Notes under the pieces: model-generated
Seen by the model: only the letters and a program-made list of their open reading frames with translations
The model's database searches: none
What the model was told of the DNA's origin: nothing
Translations under genes and position numbers: made by a program
Source of the DNA: Bacteroidales bacterium
GTDB lineage: Bacteria > Bacteroidota > Bacteroidia > Bacteroidales > P3
Reading direction: 5' to 3'
Length of the DNA stretch: 51,267 bases
Assembly: GCA_017561155.1 (NCBI GenBank)
Contig: JAFZDP010000068.1
Coordinates: 1-51,267 of the forward strand
Shown: piece after piece, positions 43,705 to 51,267 of the stretch
How the letters are laid out: each line of letters begins with the position of its first letter
Numbering within the stretch: the stretch's first letter is position 1

Positions 43705-43964
43705 GAAAAATCTGTATTTTTTTTATTTCTTTTTTCAAATACATTGCTATATAGTATGTTACAGACTGAAAATATTTTTCCGAAAAAGCTCGAAATACTA
43801 CTTTTATTGCTACAAAAGGGTAGTAAAATCTATAATTTTCTCCATTTTTGAGGCTGAAAAGTCGAAAAATGTACAATACTGCTGTAAGTTGTTTGTAGTT
43901 AGTGTTTTAAGTAGTAAATGGCTAATAAAAGTAAGTTTTATGGTGTGTAAAAGATAAAAATATG

Positions 43965-43972
43965 TATCTTTG
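43965..43972 (+). promoter_or_regulatory. -7 promoter element for the lipoprotein gene at 44046
   Basis: TATCTTTG at 43965-43972. No good TTTG lies 19-20 nt upstream. Confidence 0.55.
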
Positions 43973-44045
43973 CAAGTAGAACTAATGTATGTTGGAATAC
44001 GATATACACTTGATTGTTATACATTTAAATATATAATTTATAGTT

Positions 44046-44681
44046 ATGGGCAGCAAAACAAACAAGATGATGACGTGGTTGCTAGCGTTGAGTAGTACAG
44101 CCTGCGATTCGTCGAAAAATATGTCAGCCGAAGCTGTTGGCGATTCTGCGAAATCCGAGAAAAAAACAGAGGCAGTCGATAGTGTTGCTTTGGTGGATAG
44201 GTTGAAAGAACTAAAGAGTTTGGACTACGACACATTGCCATTGTTTTCTGCAATGTGCTATGCTAAGGCTATTCCTATAGAAGCCGAATATGTGTGCAGA
44301 GTGTGCGGAAAAACTTCGCCATCCGATTCTTATACCAACGGAAACATCGAAAGCATCCGACGAGTAGTGGAACAAATGAAGAATATGGGCTACGACGTAG
44401 TGCTAGACGAAACAATGTTTTGCAACCATTGTTCGGCACAAAACAACAAATCGGACGCTAAAAAAGATGGCGATAAAAAAAGACCGGAACTTATATTCAA
44501 GATACGTTTTTCTAAAGATGCTCCTTATCATGTGGCAAAATCAAATGTCTATGCCGAATATTCGGCTGTTGCCAGCTTTTTGAAGAGCAAGCAGGATTTT
44601 GTAGACTTTGTAGAAAACAATCGTGACAAAGCTAAGTCGAATATCCTGATAATACAAAAGATGACAGGATTGGGAAAATAA
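44046..44681 (+). CDS. Possible lipoprotein with paired CxxC motifs
   Basis: A 211-residue protein I do not recognise. The first 20 residues (MMTWLLALSSTAC) look like a short lipoprotein signal with Cys20. They are followed by a Ser/Lys/Glu-rich stretch. Two pairs, CRVCG near 83 and CNHC near 124, could form a zinc ribbon, which is unusual for an exported protein and leaves open a cytoplasmic location. EYVCRVCGKTSPSDSY resembles zinc-ribbon knuckles. The C-terminal half (KIRFSKDAPYHVAKSN...) has no evident family. It stands alone and ends in a terminator shared with the converging gene. Confidence 0.65.
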   Translation: MGSKTNKMMTWLLALSSTACDSSKNMSAEAVGDSAKSEKKTEAVDSVALVDRLKELKSLDYDTLPLFSAMCYAKAIPIEAEYVCRVCGKTSPSDSYTNGNIESIRRVVEQMKNMGYDVVLDETMFCNHCSAQNNKSDAKKDGDKKRPELIFKIRFSKDAPYHVAKSNVYAEYSAVASFLKSKQDFVDFVENNRDKAKSNILIIQKMTGLGK

Positions 44682-44692
44682 TCGAAAATACT

Positions 44693-44731
44693 AAAAAGGC
44701 ACTTGGAATCGTCAAGTGCCTTTTTTTATAT
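44693..44731. terminator. Bidirectional terminator between convergent genes
   Basis: AAAAAGGCACTTG (44693-44705) pairs perfectly with CAAGTGCCTTTTT (44713-44725), with A and T tails on both sides. Confidence 0.95.
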
Positions 44732-44750
44732 ATTCGTAAGCAAAAAGCGC

Positions 44751-45530
44751 TTATTGAAATTTGATAATGACATTGTCGCGAACATTCAGGTTTAGCAGCT
44801 GTTCGGCCGATGCTATTTTTAAAGCTATTTGTAGATATCCTGTCGACGATACTGTAAGTATAAGTCCGGCCTCATTGTTTCCGTAGTCGTAGGATTGCAA
44901 AAGCTTTACTACATTGTATTGTCTGGTTTGCGTTGTTACGCTGAAAGGTCTGTTTTTGCATATTTCGGCAAATTGTTCGTACTTCACATTCAAATAGGCA
45001 TTGCCGTATGCGTCGATATACATGATATGTGCTTTTATCGAATCGTTGTCGCAGATATATGATATTGGTTGCGATTTTTTTAGTTCGCTTCTCTGACGTC
45101 CTATTTCGCTAAATGGTAGACCATTGGCTATGTGTGCTGCCACTTTGCAAAACAAATCGTAGGCTGCAAAGTTGTAGAAGTTGGATTCTCTAAACATCTC
45201 TATTTCGGTAACGGATGTAAACCTGTCGCCAAATACTGTGTAGGGAAGTCTGTTGTCGGTGCAAATATAATATTGCTTTTCGTATTCAACCACTACGAAG
45301 GCGTCTTCCGTGTCGAACGAGCATACATCAATAATATGGATAGTGCCATCCGGAAAAGTAGGGCAAGCATTCTTTACTATAAAAGATGCCTTTACCAAGT
45401 CGAAGTGAGAAACATCGTGTGTTATGTCTACTACCTGAACATTGGGAATGCTTGAATATAGTTTGCCTTTTACCATTCCCGAAAAAAAATCGTTTGTACC
45501 CCAATCTGTTGTTAATGTTACTATTTGCAT
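44751..45530 (-). CDS. SAM hydroxide adenosyltransferase-like protein (DUF62)
   Basis: A 259-residue protein of the family that splits S-adenosylmethionine with water to adenosine and methionine, and includes fluorinase. The start IVTLTTDWGTNDFFSGMVKG is the conserved substrate-binding segment, and YIDAYGNAYLNV near 171 holds the conserved Asn of the (D)xFGN motif. Two other hallmarks differ: IIDVCSF replaces VVDPGVG near 67, and CTDNRLPY replaces PDNGL near 91. IIDV-type sequences occur in Bacteroidota homologues as far as I recall, so the first may be lineage-specific; DNR is less expected. Activity is therefore uncertain. It is a single gene convergent with the CxxC lipoprotein. Confidence 0.82.
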   Translation of the reverse strand: MQIVTLTTDWGTNDFFSGMVKGKLYSSIPNVQVVDITHDVSHFDLVKASFIVKNACPTFPDGTIHIIDVCSFDTEDAFVVVEYEKQYYICTDNRLPYTVFGDRFTSVTEIEMFRESNFYNFAAYDLFCKVAAHIANGLPFSEIGRQRSELKKSQPISYICDNDSIKAHIMYIDAYGNAYLNVKYEQFAEICKNRPFSVTTQTRQYNVVKLLQSYDYGNNEAGLILTVSSTGYLQIALKIASAEQLLNLNVRDNVIIKFQ

Positions 45531-46394
45531 ACTATGCGTCTTTTTTTTTACTTTGTTGATCCAATTAGTTCATCTGTTTTTTTATAAAAAGTCGTGTATG
45601 TAGATTGTGTTTTTATATAATGAAAATCAATAAAATACAACTATCGACCTCATGCACAACTTTTTTACAAAGTACGGAAATTTTTTAGAGATATGCAAGA
45701 TTTTCTTGAAAAAAAATTAAGTTACATGCTAAAAATCCACGTTACGAAATAATTAGTCGAAACTGCAATTCTATTTTGTATTTAGCTGCAACAAAAGTTT
45801 AGCTTTTCGCTTCGCGGACTAAGGACGAAAGACAAAAGGCAAAAGTTGGTGGAGAGGGGTGTGAGCTACGAGCCGGCTACGCTACCGCTTCGCAGACCAC
45901 GAGACTACAAGTCAACAAGAGGCTGCCGCGGATGTTTCGCTATCGCTTCGCAGTCGAAAGGGTATAGAGAGTATAGAGAGTTCCTTAAGCCTTAATCATT
46001 AAACCTTAAACCGAACTATTAGCTGTTTAGCTGTTGGTTATTGGCTACTCCGCGTATCTCTCGTATTTTCACGGATGCAAAGCTACCTTAAACATTAATC
46101 TTTAACCCTTAACCCAATTTCCATAATTCCGGCGTAGTATCCCATCTTAATCACTAAAGACAACTTCCTTAAAATAACACCCTATCGTCAATCTCTTGGC
46201 AATAGGGTTTCGCGAGCGTGACGGTATACCGTCAAATTTACCCCAATATATCGCCTTAAAATTACCTCGTGATGCAGCTAAATTTTCCTCCCGATGTAGA
46301 TGTAACACCATCGTGATGTAGAGCGATTTTCCTCGTGATGGAAAATTTATTCACTTCTCTGTTGTATTTTAACAGACATATCAAAATAAATATG
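45531..46394. repeat. 860-bp non-coding repeat-rich spacer before the RHS array
   Basis: No gene is visible. CGCTTCGC(G/A)G occurs three times (about 45809, 45886, 45953) in a locally GC-rich context. A pair of ~30-bp TTAA-iterated blocks, CCTTAATCATTAAACC-like, lies at 45984-46012 and 46083-46113. ACCCTAT and ATAGGGT form a hairpin at 46179-46210, and GACGGTATACCGTC (46220-46233) is a perfect 14-bp palindrome. The 22-bp array follows at 46265. Confidence 0.7.
46265..46352 (+). repeat. Four-unit array with exact 22-bp period upstream of the RHS array
   Basis: CCTCGTGATG, CCTCCCGATG, CATCGTGATG and CCTCGTGATG start at 46265, 46287, 46309 and 46331, each followed by 12 AT-rich variable bases. 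It ends about 45 nt before the -7 element at 46395. Same core and period as 29778-29887. Confidence 0.88.
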
Positions 46395-46402
46395 TATCTT
46401 TG
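46395..46402 (+). promoter_or_regulatory. -7 promoter element for the RHS cassette array
   Basis: TATCTTTG, 24 nt before the first cassette's ATG. No clear TTTG at the right distance, so an activator might be needed. Confidence 0.6.
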
Positions 46403-46425
46403 CACCTCGAAAGCAAGTAATAATT

Positions 46426-47361
46426 ATGCTACAAACAACCTCAAATATAACCTCGAAATATAGACAAGAAATACACTATAACTACGTGGAAAATAGTGAT
46501 TTTTTTGCTTCAAATTGTTCTCCACTTTTGTGCTATCGTTCCGTTACCACTGCACTTACCGCACAAATTCCTGCGGAAACGCTATCGCAAAGCCACAGGC
46601 TTTGCTTCATCGGGAAAGAAAGGGATTCAGAGACAGGTTTTTGCTACTTCGGAGCGAGGTATTACGACTCGGATATTTTGACAGGGTGGTTGTCTGTAGA
46701 TCCGCTTGCGGATAAGTACCCGAATATTTCTCCTTATGCTTATTGTGCTTGGAACCCGATTAGGTTGGTGGATCCGGATGGGGAGGATATTTGGGAACTT
46801 GACGTTTATGGACACATAACTAAATATGAAAGAACAACAGAATTTGATAAATTTGTTATTCTTAATGAGAATGGAAATACTGTTGAAAAGATATTCGATT
46901 ATGGTACTATAACGGACTGGAGAAAACCATCAATTAGGAGTAAGGGTATCGATTATAAGTCAGATATATTTAGAGTAAACGGAGACAACAATGCTCAAAA
47001 TCTATTTGAGTTTTTTGCAAATAACACATTGGTAGAATGGACACATGCTAAAATAGGTTCTGAAGATTCTGAAAAAAATATAGTAGGCACAATCCATCAA
47101 ACTAGTAAAACAAACATTGGAGGATATTTAAGAGAGACAAATTATACTTTGAGAGAAGTGAATCATAATCATCCCTTGGAAAACCCTCCATCTAAAACAG
47201 ATATGAAAAATGCTAAGGACTATATTGAAAAGTTTCCAAATATAAGATTAAATGTATATACGAAAAATGATAAATACATTCCATATGATTCAGAGCAATA
47301 TTATAAATCTTCGATAAATTTACCTGAAGCATATATTTTTGATAAGAAAATTACAAAATAA
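46426..47361 (+). CDS. Short RHS-core protein with JAB-like (JAMM) C-terminal domain, cassette 1
   Basis: 311 residues. After a 60-residue leader, residues 62-124 are the RHS-associated core (GKERDSETGFCYFGARYYDSD, ending RLVDPDGED), the part that in full-length RHS toxins closes the shell and is followed by the toxin. There are no YD repeats and no signal peptide. The C-terminal domain contains HNHPLENPPSKTD (residues ~246-258), a JAMM-type HxHP...SxxD metal site as in the JAB-like toxins of polymorphic systems; those are predicted metallopeptidases. The C-terminal part is clearly richer in AT than the core. The leader contains a piece resembling the nearby GCGG...CGCTATCGC repeats. The next gene begins 2 nt later. 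Confidence 0.8.
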   Translation: MLQTTSNITSKYRQEIHYNYVENSDFFASNCSPLLCYRSVTTALTAQIPAETLSQSHRLCFIGKERDSETGFCYFGARYYDSDILTGWLSVDPLADKYPNISPYAYCAWNPIRLVDPDGEDIWELDVYGHITKYERTTEFDKFVILNENGNTVEKIFDYGTITDWRKPSIRSKGIDYKSDIFRVNGDNNAQNLFEFFANNTLVEWTHAKIGSEDSEKNIVGTIHQTSKTNIGGYLRETNYTLREVNHNHPLENPPSKTDMKNAKDYIEKFPNIRLNVYTKNDKYIPYDSEQYYKSSINLPEAYIFDKKITK

Positions 47362-47363
47362 AC

Positions 47364-47885
47364 ATGATAAAAAAAATAATATTTTCAAGTTTGTTTTTGC
47401 TTATTGTCATTTCAAATGTAATGGCAATAAATCAGAAAGAAGTCGTAGAAATAAAATCAATAAGTATAAAAGATTCCTCAATACTTACTGTTATTGATGA
47501 GTTTATTGGTTTTTGCAGAGAAGAATGTGCTTCAAATTATACAGACTATAATCACATAGGTCTTTGGTTTTTAAAAGCATTTGATGACAGTTCATCTATA
47601 TATATATGTATATCACTGGATGAAGAACTTTATGATGTGGAGGAATATTCGTACTCATTTCGATATTTAGATTTGCTTTTTTTGATCGATAAGCCTTCAT
47701 CACTTGAGGCAAAGAATGCTATTGAAAATATTTTTGACACACATAAAAATCACACTCCTATTAAAGTTGAAGTAACAAATAGCAAAAATGAGATTCTTCC
47801 GGAAGGTGGAGGAGATGCATTTTGGATTGTATTGTATAAAAATGAAAAATACTATTTAGTAGAAAAAGGATGTTTTCAAGAATAA
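47364..47885 (+). CDS. Exported protein, candidate immunity for cassette 1
   Basis: A 173-residue protein with a signal peptide (MIKKIIFSSLFLLIVISNVMA). No known family. Acidic, with Cys pair FCREEC near 50-55 and a C-terminal GGGDAFWIVLYKNEKYYLVEKG that resembles the NTF2-like or DUF-type small domain of several immunity proteins, without enough for a family call. It begins 2 nt after the RHS-JAB gene, and in each of the three complete cassettes a different small exported gene holds this position, which is the reason to propose immunity. If correct, the toxin would act in the periplasm. Confidence 0.6.
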   Translation: MIKKIIFSSLFLLIVISNVMAINQKEVVEIKSISIKDSSILTVIDEFIGFCREECASNYTDYNHIGLWFLKAFDDSSSIYICISLDEELYDVEEYSYSFRYLDLLFLIDKPSSLEAKNAIENIFDTHKNHTPIKVEVTNSKNEILPEGGGDAFWIVLYKNEKYYLVEKGCFQE

Positions 47886-47905
47886 ATATTGATAATATTT
47901 TGCTT

Positions 47906-48772
47906 ATGTCGATACAAGATTTTTACATAAATACAACTCTTAAACGCCCCCAATCCTCTACCGGGAAAGAAAGAGACTCAGAAACAGGCTTTTCCTACTT
48001 CGGGGCACGGTATTACGACTCGGATATTTTGATAGGGTGGTTGTCTGTAGATCCAATGGCGGATAAATATCCGAGCTTGTCTCCGTACAACTATTGTGCT
48101 TGGAACCCTATTAGGTTGGTGGACCCAGATGGGGAGGAATTAGTTTTAAATGATGATTGGGTAAAAATAACTGGTACGCATGAATATATTTGGATGGAAG
48201 ATGTTACGAACAGAGAAAATACTCCTGATGGATATGAATATGTTGGTGCTAATGATGATGATATTTTGGATGATTTAAATATTCCTATAGAATTTGACAC
48301 AAAAAAAACATATAGCAAAGGGTTTAATCAAGAGTTATCATGGAATTGTTTACGAATAGGTGTTTCTTCTGTAAATTATAGCGAAGCAACAATACGTGCA
48401 AAACCACGTATTGAATATGACAAAAATTTAAATAAGGTATTTAAAGGTGTAGAGATATGTGCATATATGACACAAAAATCAAAAAGTATAGATCAAAAAA
48501 CAAACTCCATGATATATCATGGAGGGTTACGGGTTTATGGTAATACTGGTTTAGTAGAAACAGCAGGGTTAAAGCCTCCGACATCTGCTATTTATGAAAC
48601 TGGCACTTATCCTCAAAATGCTAGTCTTTTTATACCTGCTATCTATTTCAGAAATGGTAATTTCTTAATGCAAGCAAAAATTATTGCTGGATGTTCTGAA
48701 AATGGGGGACAAAATGAAACAATAAACTATTCTTGGCCGTTATTAAAAAATTCTACGATATATAAAAAATGA
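47906..48772 (+). CDS. Short RHS-core protein with unknown C-terminal domain, cassette 2
   Basis: 288 residues from the ATG at 47906; an earlier ATG at 47870 overlaps the previous gene by 16 nt and gives 300. I prefer 47906 because it leaves a leader of 18 residues, as in cassette 3. The RHS core (TGKERDSETGFSYFGARYYDSD to RLVDPDGEE) spans about 19-82. The C-terminal ~205 residues (LVLNDDWVKITGTHEYIWMEDVTNRENTPDGY...) match no family I recognise; there are few cysteines and no obvious catalytic motif. AT-rich C-terminal DNA contrasts with the core. A lipoprotein gene starts 4 nt after the stop. Confidence 0.78.
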   Translation: MSIQDFYINTTLKRPQSSTGKERDSETGFSYFGARYYDSDILIGWLSVDPMADKYPSLSPYNYCAWNPIRLVDPDGEELVLNDDWVKITGTHEYIWMEDVTNRENTPDGYEYVGANDDDILDDLNIPIEFDTKKTYSKGFNQELSWNCLRIGVSSVNYSEATIRAKPRIEYDKNLNKVFKGVEICAYMTQKSKSIDQKTNSMIYHGGLRVYGNTGLVETAGLKPPTSAIYETGTYPQNASLFIPAIYFRNGNFLMQAKIIAGCSENGGQNETINYSWPLLKNSTIYKK

Positions 48773-48776
48773 ATAT

Positions 48777-49535
48777 ATGAAGAATAAAAAGAACATAAAT
48801 ATAGTTGCTTTATGTATGGCAATTTTGATTCAGTCTTGTTCAAATACATATGAAACAAAAACTTGTGATATAAAAAGTGATATAAAAACAATAAAATGTG
48901 AATCTGATTATAAGAAAATTGATAGTTTGGCACAATTTCATTATAAGCAATTCTTTACAAATTCACTAAAATATAACGAAGGGAAAGATTTATCTAATGA
49001 ACTTTATAAACACTTAGATTCTACTCTCAAATATCTAAATGTTCTTATGAGTTACGATTCTACTGATTATGATATTCATCTTCGAATAATATCTGTTTAC
49101 GAATTAAAGGAAGTATATGAACCTATGTTTGATTACATTGAGTTATTACCACAATATGAATGGCTCCCATATTATAAAGAATGCTTGAAGTTTAAATGTA
49201 AAGCTTTGAATGCAAAGCAAAATGGGGATATAGCAAGCTATAATATGTTTTTAGATAGCATAATAGATTTATGGACTCCGGATTTCAAAGAAATTGAATC
49301 TTTATGCGATTCTATTTTAGCATATCCGTATATGGAGTATGCTTTTGATGAAAATTACAGTCCCAAATTATTACTCTATGAAAAGTACTATGAAATATTT
49401 CGTTTTCGTAATGGTGAAAATTGTATGAAACAAATATTAGAAGAAAAGAAAGAAATGCATAAGTGGGATGAAGAATCCTACGAAATTATTTATGTAAGTA
49501 TCTTTGGACATGATAATCTTAAAATGGTAATATAA
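48777..49535 (+). CDS. Lipoprotein, candidate immunity for cassette 2
   Basis: 252 residues. The signal ends ILIQSC (Cys21), a good Bacteroidota lipobox. The mature protein is helical and rich in Tyr, Lys and Glu (LAQFHYKQFFTNSLKYNEG..., HLDSTLKYLNVLMSYDS) and could be a TPR-like helical repeat protein. No family recognised. It is placed 4 nt after the RHS gene of cassette 2. As an envelope lipoprotein it could protect against a periplasm-entering toxin; that is inferred from position only. Confidence 0.6.
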   Translation: MKNKKNINIVALCMAILIQSCSNTYETKTCDIKSDIKTIKCESDYKKIDSLAQFHYKQFFTNSLKYNEGKDLSNELYKHLDSTLKYLNVLMSYDSTDYDIHLRIISVYELKEVYEPMFDYIELLPQYEWLPYYKECLKFKCKALNAKQNGDIASYNMFLDSIIDLWTPDFKEIESLCDSILAYPYMEYAFDENYSPKLLLYEKYYEIFRFRNGENCMKQILEEKKEMHKWDEESYEIIYVSIFGHDNLKMVI

Positions 49536-49696
49536 TAATTGTATGATATTGTTGTAAAGAACAAGTATTTAAGCACCAAACAATGCATATAGATAAAATT
49601 TAATATGAATTACAGAACAAATACCGACCATTTAACAACGTAAGTTAAGAACAAACTGTAAATTTTATACTTTGCGTCCAAAACAAAGAATAAATT
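49536..49696 (+). promoter_or_regulatory. Intergenic region with possible promoter for cassette 3
   Basis: TATACTTTG near 49667-49675 resembles TAnnTTTG but with one extra base. The leader before ATGCTACAAA is similar to that of cassette 1, so this spacer may be a second transcription start within the array. Confidence 0.35.
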
Positions 49697-50569
49697 ATGC
49701 TACAAATTCAACTTAAATATAATATAAAATACGATCAAAATTACCCCCAATCTTTTACCGGGAAAGAAAGAGACTCAGAGACAGGCTTTTCCTATTTTGG
49801 AGCACGATATTATGATTCGGATATTTTGACAGGGTGGCTTAGCGTAGATCCTATGGCGGATAAGTATCCTGGTTTGTCGCCGTACGCTTATTGTGCATGG
49901 AACCCGGTTAAATTGGTGGATCCGGATGGGGAGGAGATATGGCTACCTGAAATAACAGAAAATGGAGAAATAAGTTATGTAGCTGAAAAAGGAGATACCA
50001 AAGAAACATTTACACAGCAATATAATGTATCTAAGGAAGCAACGGATGCAATATTTGAAAATGCAGGTATTGATAAGGTTTCAAAGGGGACAAGAATATC
50101 AGGCGATATTATTGCAAAATCGGTAACAAACAATACTAATAGAAGATATGATGATGTTTTAAAATTAAATTGGCGTGAATCAACAGATAAACAAAAAATA
50201 TACCATGTAATGTTTGCAATATTAAGCACACATATCCGTAATAGAGATTCATTTGTTGATTTGAATCAATTTTTAGTAAATATTCCTTCCTCTGTAGGAG
50301 AACACTCGTGTTTTAAAGCAAGCGGATCTTTTGATATACCATTATTAAATGGAGAAACAATGGATATAGAATATTTTAATGCCGTTATATGCACTCAGTC
50401 TTCTAAAATCCAAGCTAATAAATTTGCTGAATTTGAACGATCTGATGGTTCATTTGTTTGTAGACACGAGTTTGTGAAATATCCTAAAAAAGGAGCACCT
50501 ATTCAAAAAATATTCATAGTATTTCTAGCAAATTTTAGTAATATATACGATAAAACTTATAATAAGTAA
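49697..50569 (+). CDS. Short RHS-core protein with LysM-like segment, cassette 3
   Basis: 290 residues. A 20-residue leader starting MLQIQLKYN, similar to the MLQTTSN start of cassette 1, precedes the RHS core (about 21-82, ending KLVDPDGEE). Next, SYVAEKGDTKETFTQQYNVSKEATDAIFENAGID (about 95-128) looks like a LysM peptidoglycan-binding motif. The last ~150 residues (YHVMFAILSTHIRNRDSFVDLNQFL ... RHEFVKYPKKGAPIQ) are unrecognised. A toxin that binds the cell wall would fit a periplasmic target and the exported immunity candidate that follows after 4 nt. No signal peptide is present. Confidence 0.78.
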   Translation: MLQIQLKYNIKYDQNYPQSFTGKERDSETGFSYFGARYYDSDILTGWLSVDPMADKYPGLSPYAYCAWNPVKLVDPDGEEIWLPEITENGEISYVAEKGDTKETFTQQYNVSKEATDAIFENAGIDKVSKGTRISGDIIAKSVTNNTNRRYDDVLKLNWRESTDKQKIYHVMFAILSTHIRNRDSFVDLNQFLVNIPSSVGEHSCFKASGSFDIPLLNGETMDIEYFNAVICTQSSKIQANKFAEFERSDGSFVCRHEFVKYPKKGAPIQKIFIVFLANFSNIYDKTYNK

Positions 50570-50573
50570 TGGT

Positions 50574-51167
50574 ATGAAAATTAATGTAATAATTATCTTT
50601 AGTATTATTCTTGTATTAAATTATTCTTGTTCAGATAATATACATAATGGAGAATTAAACATTCGGGATTTTCATTCTCAGGATATTCCAATAATCACTG
50701 CGGTTGATTCCCTTGAAAGAATTTTTGGGAAAGCAGATCGTATCTATATGTATCGGTTTAATAGATATAAACAAAATGGAGAACTTGATTCTAAAGATTC
50801 ATGTGAAATAATTAGTTACATTAGGAAAGGAATAGAGTATATCAAAAAAGAAGATTCTGTACAATTGTTTAGAATAAGTTTTAGGAATCCTTATAACACT
50901 AATTATGCTATATATCACAAGAAACAATGTATAAATAGAGAAACAACATTAAATGAACTTATAAAATATTTAAATATAAAGGATTATCCTTTAGATTATC
51001 CTCCAATGGGAAATTTTACCATGAATGGAGATTTTTATGAAGGATATGGCTTTGGTCGTTATTGTAAATATGATTCATCTGAACATATATGGTTTAGATT
51101 TGATTTAAAGAAAATAGTAGAAATAGAATTTTATTGTGATAATGGAGGTATCTTAAGTATTAAATAA
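50574..51167 (+). CDS. Lipoprotein, candidate immunity for cassette 3
   Basis: 197 residues. Signal with lipobox VLNYSC (Cys19) followed by SDN. The mature part has a conserved-looking start (IPIITAVDSLERIFGKADRI) such as seen in small beta-rich proteins, and ends WFRFDLKKIVEIEFYCDNGG. No family recognised. It lies 4 nt after the cassette-3 RHS gene and 32 nt before the fourth cassette. As for the other two, the immunity role is inferred from position. Confidence 0.6.
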   Translation: MKINVIIIFSIILVLNYSCSDNIHNGELNIRDFHSQDIPIITAVDSLERIFGKADRIYMYRFNRYKQNGELDSKDSCEIISYIRKGIEYIKKEDSVQLFRISFRNPYNTNYAIYHKKQCINRETTLNELIKYLNIKDYPLDYPPMGNFTMNGDFYEGYGFGRYCKYDSSEHIWFRFDLKKIVEIEFYCDNGGILSIK

Positions 51168-51199
51168 AGAAAAATTCTTATTCAAAACTAGTAAATATT

Positions 51200-51267
51200 A
51201 TGTATAAATACGAACGGAAATACATTATGTTATCTAATTTCTTTACCGGGAAAGAAAGAGACTCAGA
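51200..51267 (+). CDS. Short RHS-core protein, cassette 4 (cut by window end)
   Basis: The frame from ATG at 51200 reads MYKYERKYIMLSNFFTGKERDS and runs off the window in the RHS core. The DNA from 51246 is identical to the start of the core repeats in cassettes 2 and 3. The C-terminal domain lies outside the window. Confidence 0.75.
   Translation, partial: MYKYERKYIMLSNFFTGKERDS

Larger units (their letters stand above)
46611..51267 (+). repeat. Directly repeated RHS-core segments (four copies)
   Basis: Near-identical ~178-bp blocks starting CGGGAAAGAAAG and ending in GATGGGGAGG occur at 46611-46790, 47961-48138 and 49758-49936, with the first 22 bp of a fourth at 51246-51267. Copies 2 and 3 also share the preceding CCCCCAATC. 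The long identical blocks between unrelated flanks are suited to homologous cassette exchange. Confidence 0.9.

Noticed and set aside
46395-46402. Idea that the RHS genes are type VI or type IX secretion effectors
   Set aside because: No PAAR/VgrG-like domain, no signal peptide and no T9SS C-terminal domain are visible in any cassette, so the export route is left open.

Overview
The window looks like a chromosomal segment of an anaerobic Bacteroidales bacterium (phylum Bacteroidota). It is AT-rich, and many genes are preceded by the Bacteroidota promoter pattern TTTG-N19/20-TAnnTTTG. Phylum-typical families are present: a type IX secretion (T9SS) C-terminal sorting domain, a T9SS plug protein (DUF5103), DUF6029, Omp28-like lipoprotein, the rpmG-DUF4295-ftsY-rimO cluster, BspA-type leucine-rich repeat proteins and a VirE-N/HU-like pair. 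HydE and a giant acyl-CoA dehydratase activase point to strict fermentative anaerobiosis. I cannot name the genus.

Layout. 1-700: repeats, then a strong candidate structured RNA (464-656) whose two ends form a 13-bp perfect stem, behind a consensus promoter. 702-4253: a small exported protein and a large T9SS-sorted adhesin-like protein. 4390-9933: a five-gene rightward run (PurF-like protein lacking the catalytic Cys, polyprenyl synthase, TlpA-like thioredoxin, DUF6029, Omp28-like lipoprotein) closed by a terminator. 10163-11764: YfcC transporter. 11855-15697 (minus): T9SS plug protein, a probable MITE, then serC-serA with a hairpin between them.

15985-23090: an AT-rich accessory island bordered by ~80-bp inverted repeats. 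It holds a 1042-aa VirE-N/primase-like protein, a chain of very small ORFs, a 274-aa acidic protein, and an HU-like protein followed by an 8-bp minisatellite. 23142-29300 (minus): four complete BspA-like LRR genes in tandem, each exactly 3 nt from the next, plus the stub of a fifth. 29301-30483: mostly non-coding, with a five-unit 22-bp-period repeat array.

30484-45530: mainly housekeeping and metabolic genes: rpmG, DUF4295, ftsY, rimO, a lipoprotein, hydE, an S4 RNA-binding protein, the 1427-aa activase with its TetR regulator and an 18-bp operator, DUF1015, nhaA, tRNA-Arg(ACG), a lipoprotein and a SAM-hydroxide adenosyltransferase-like protein.

45531-51267: a repeat-rich spacer with a second 22-bp-period array, then a cassette array. 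Three complete short RHS-core proteins share a nearly identical ~60-residue core but have unrelated C-terminal domains. Each is followed by a small exported or lipoprotein gene, and a fourth cassette is cut by the window end. I read this as a polymorphic toxin/immunity reservoir without full-length RHS shells; it and the candidate RNA are the most interesting parts of the window.
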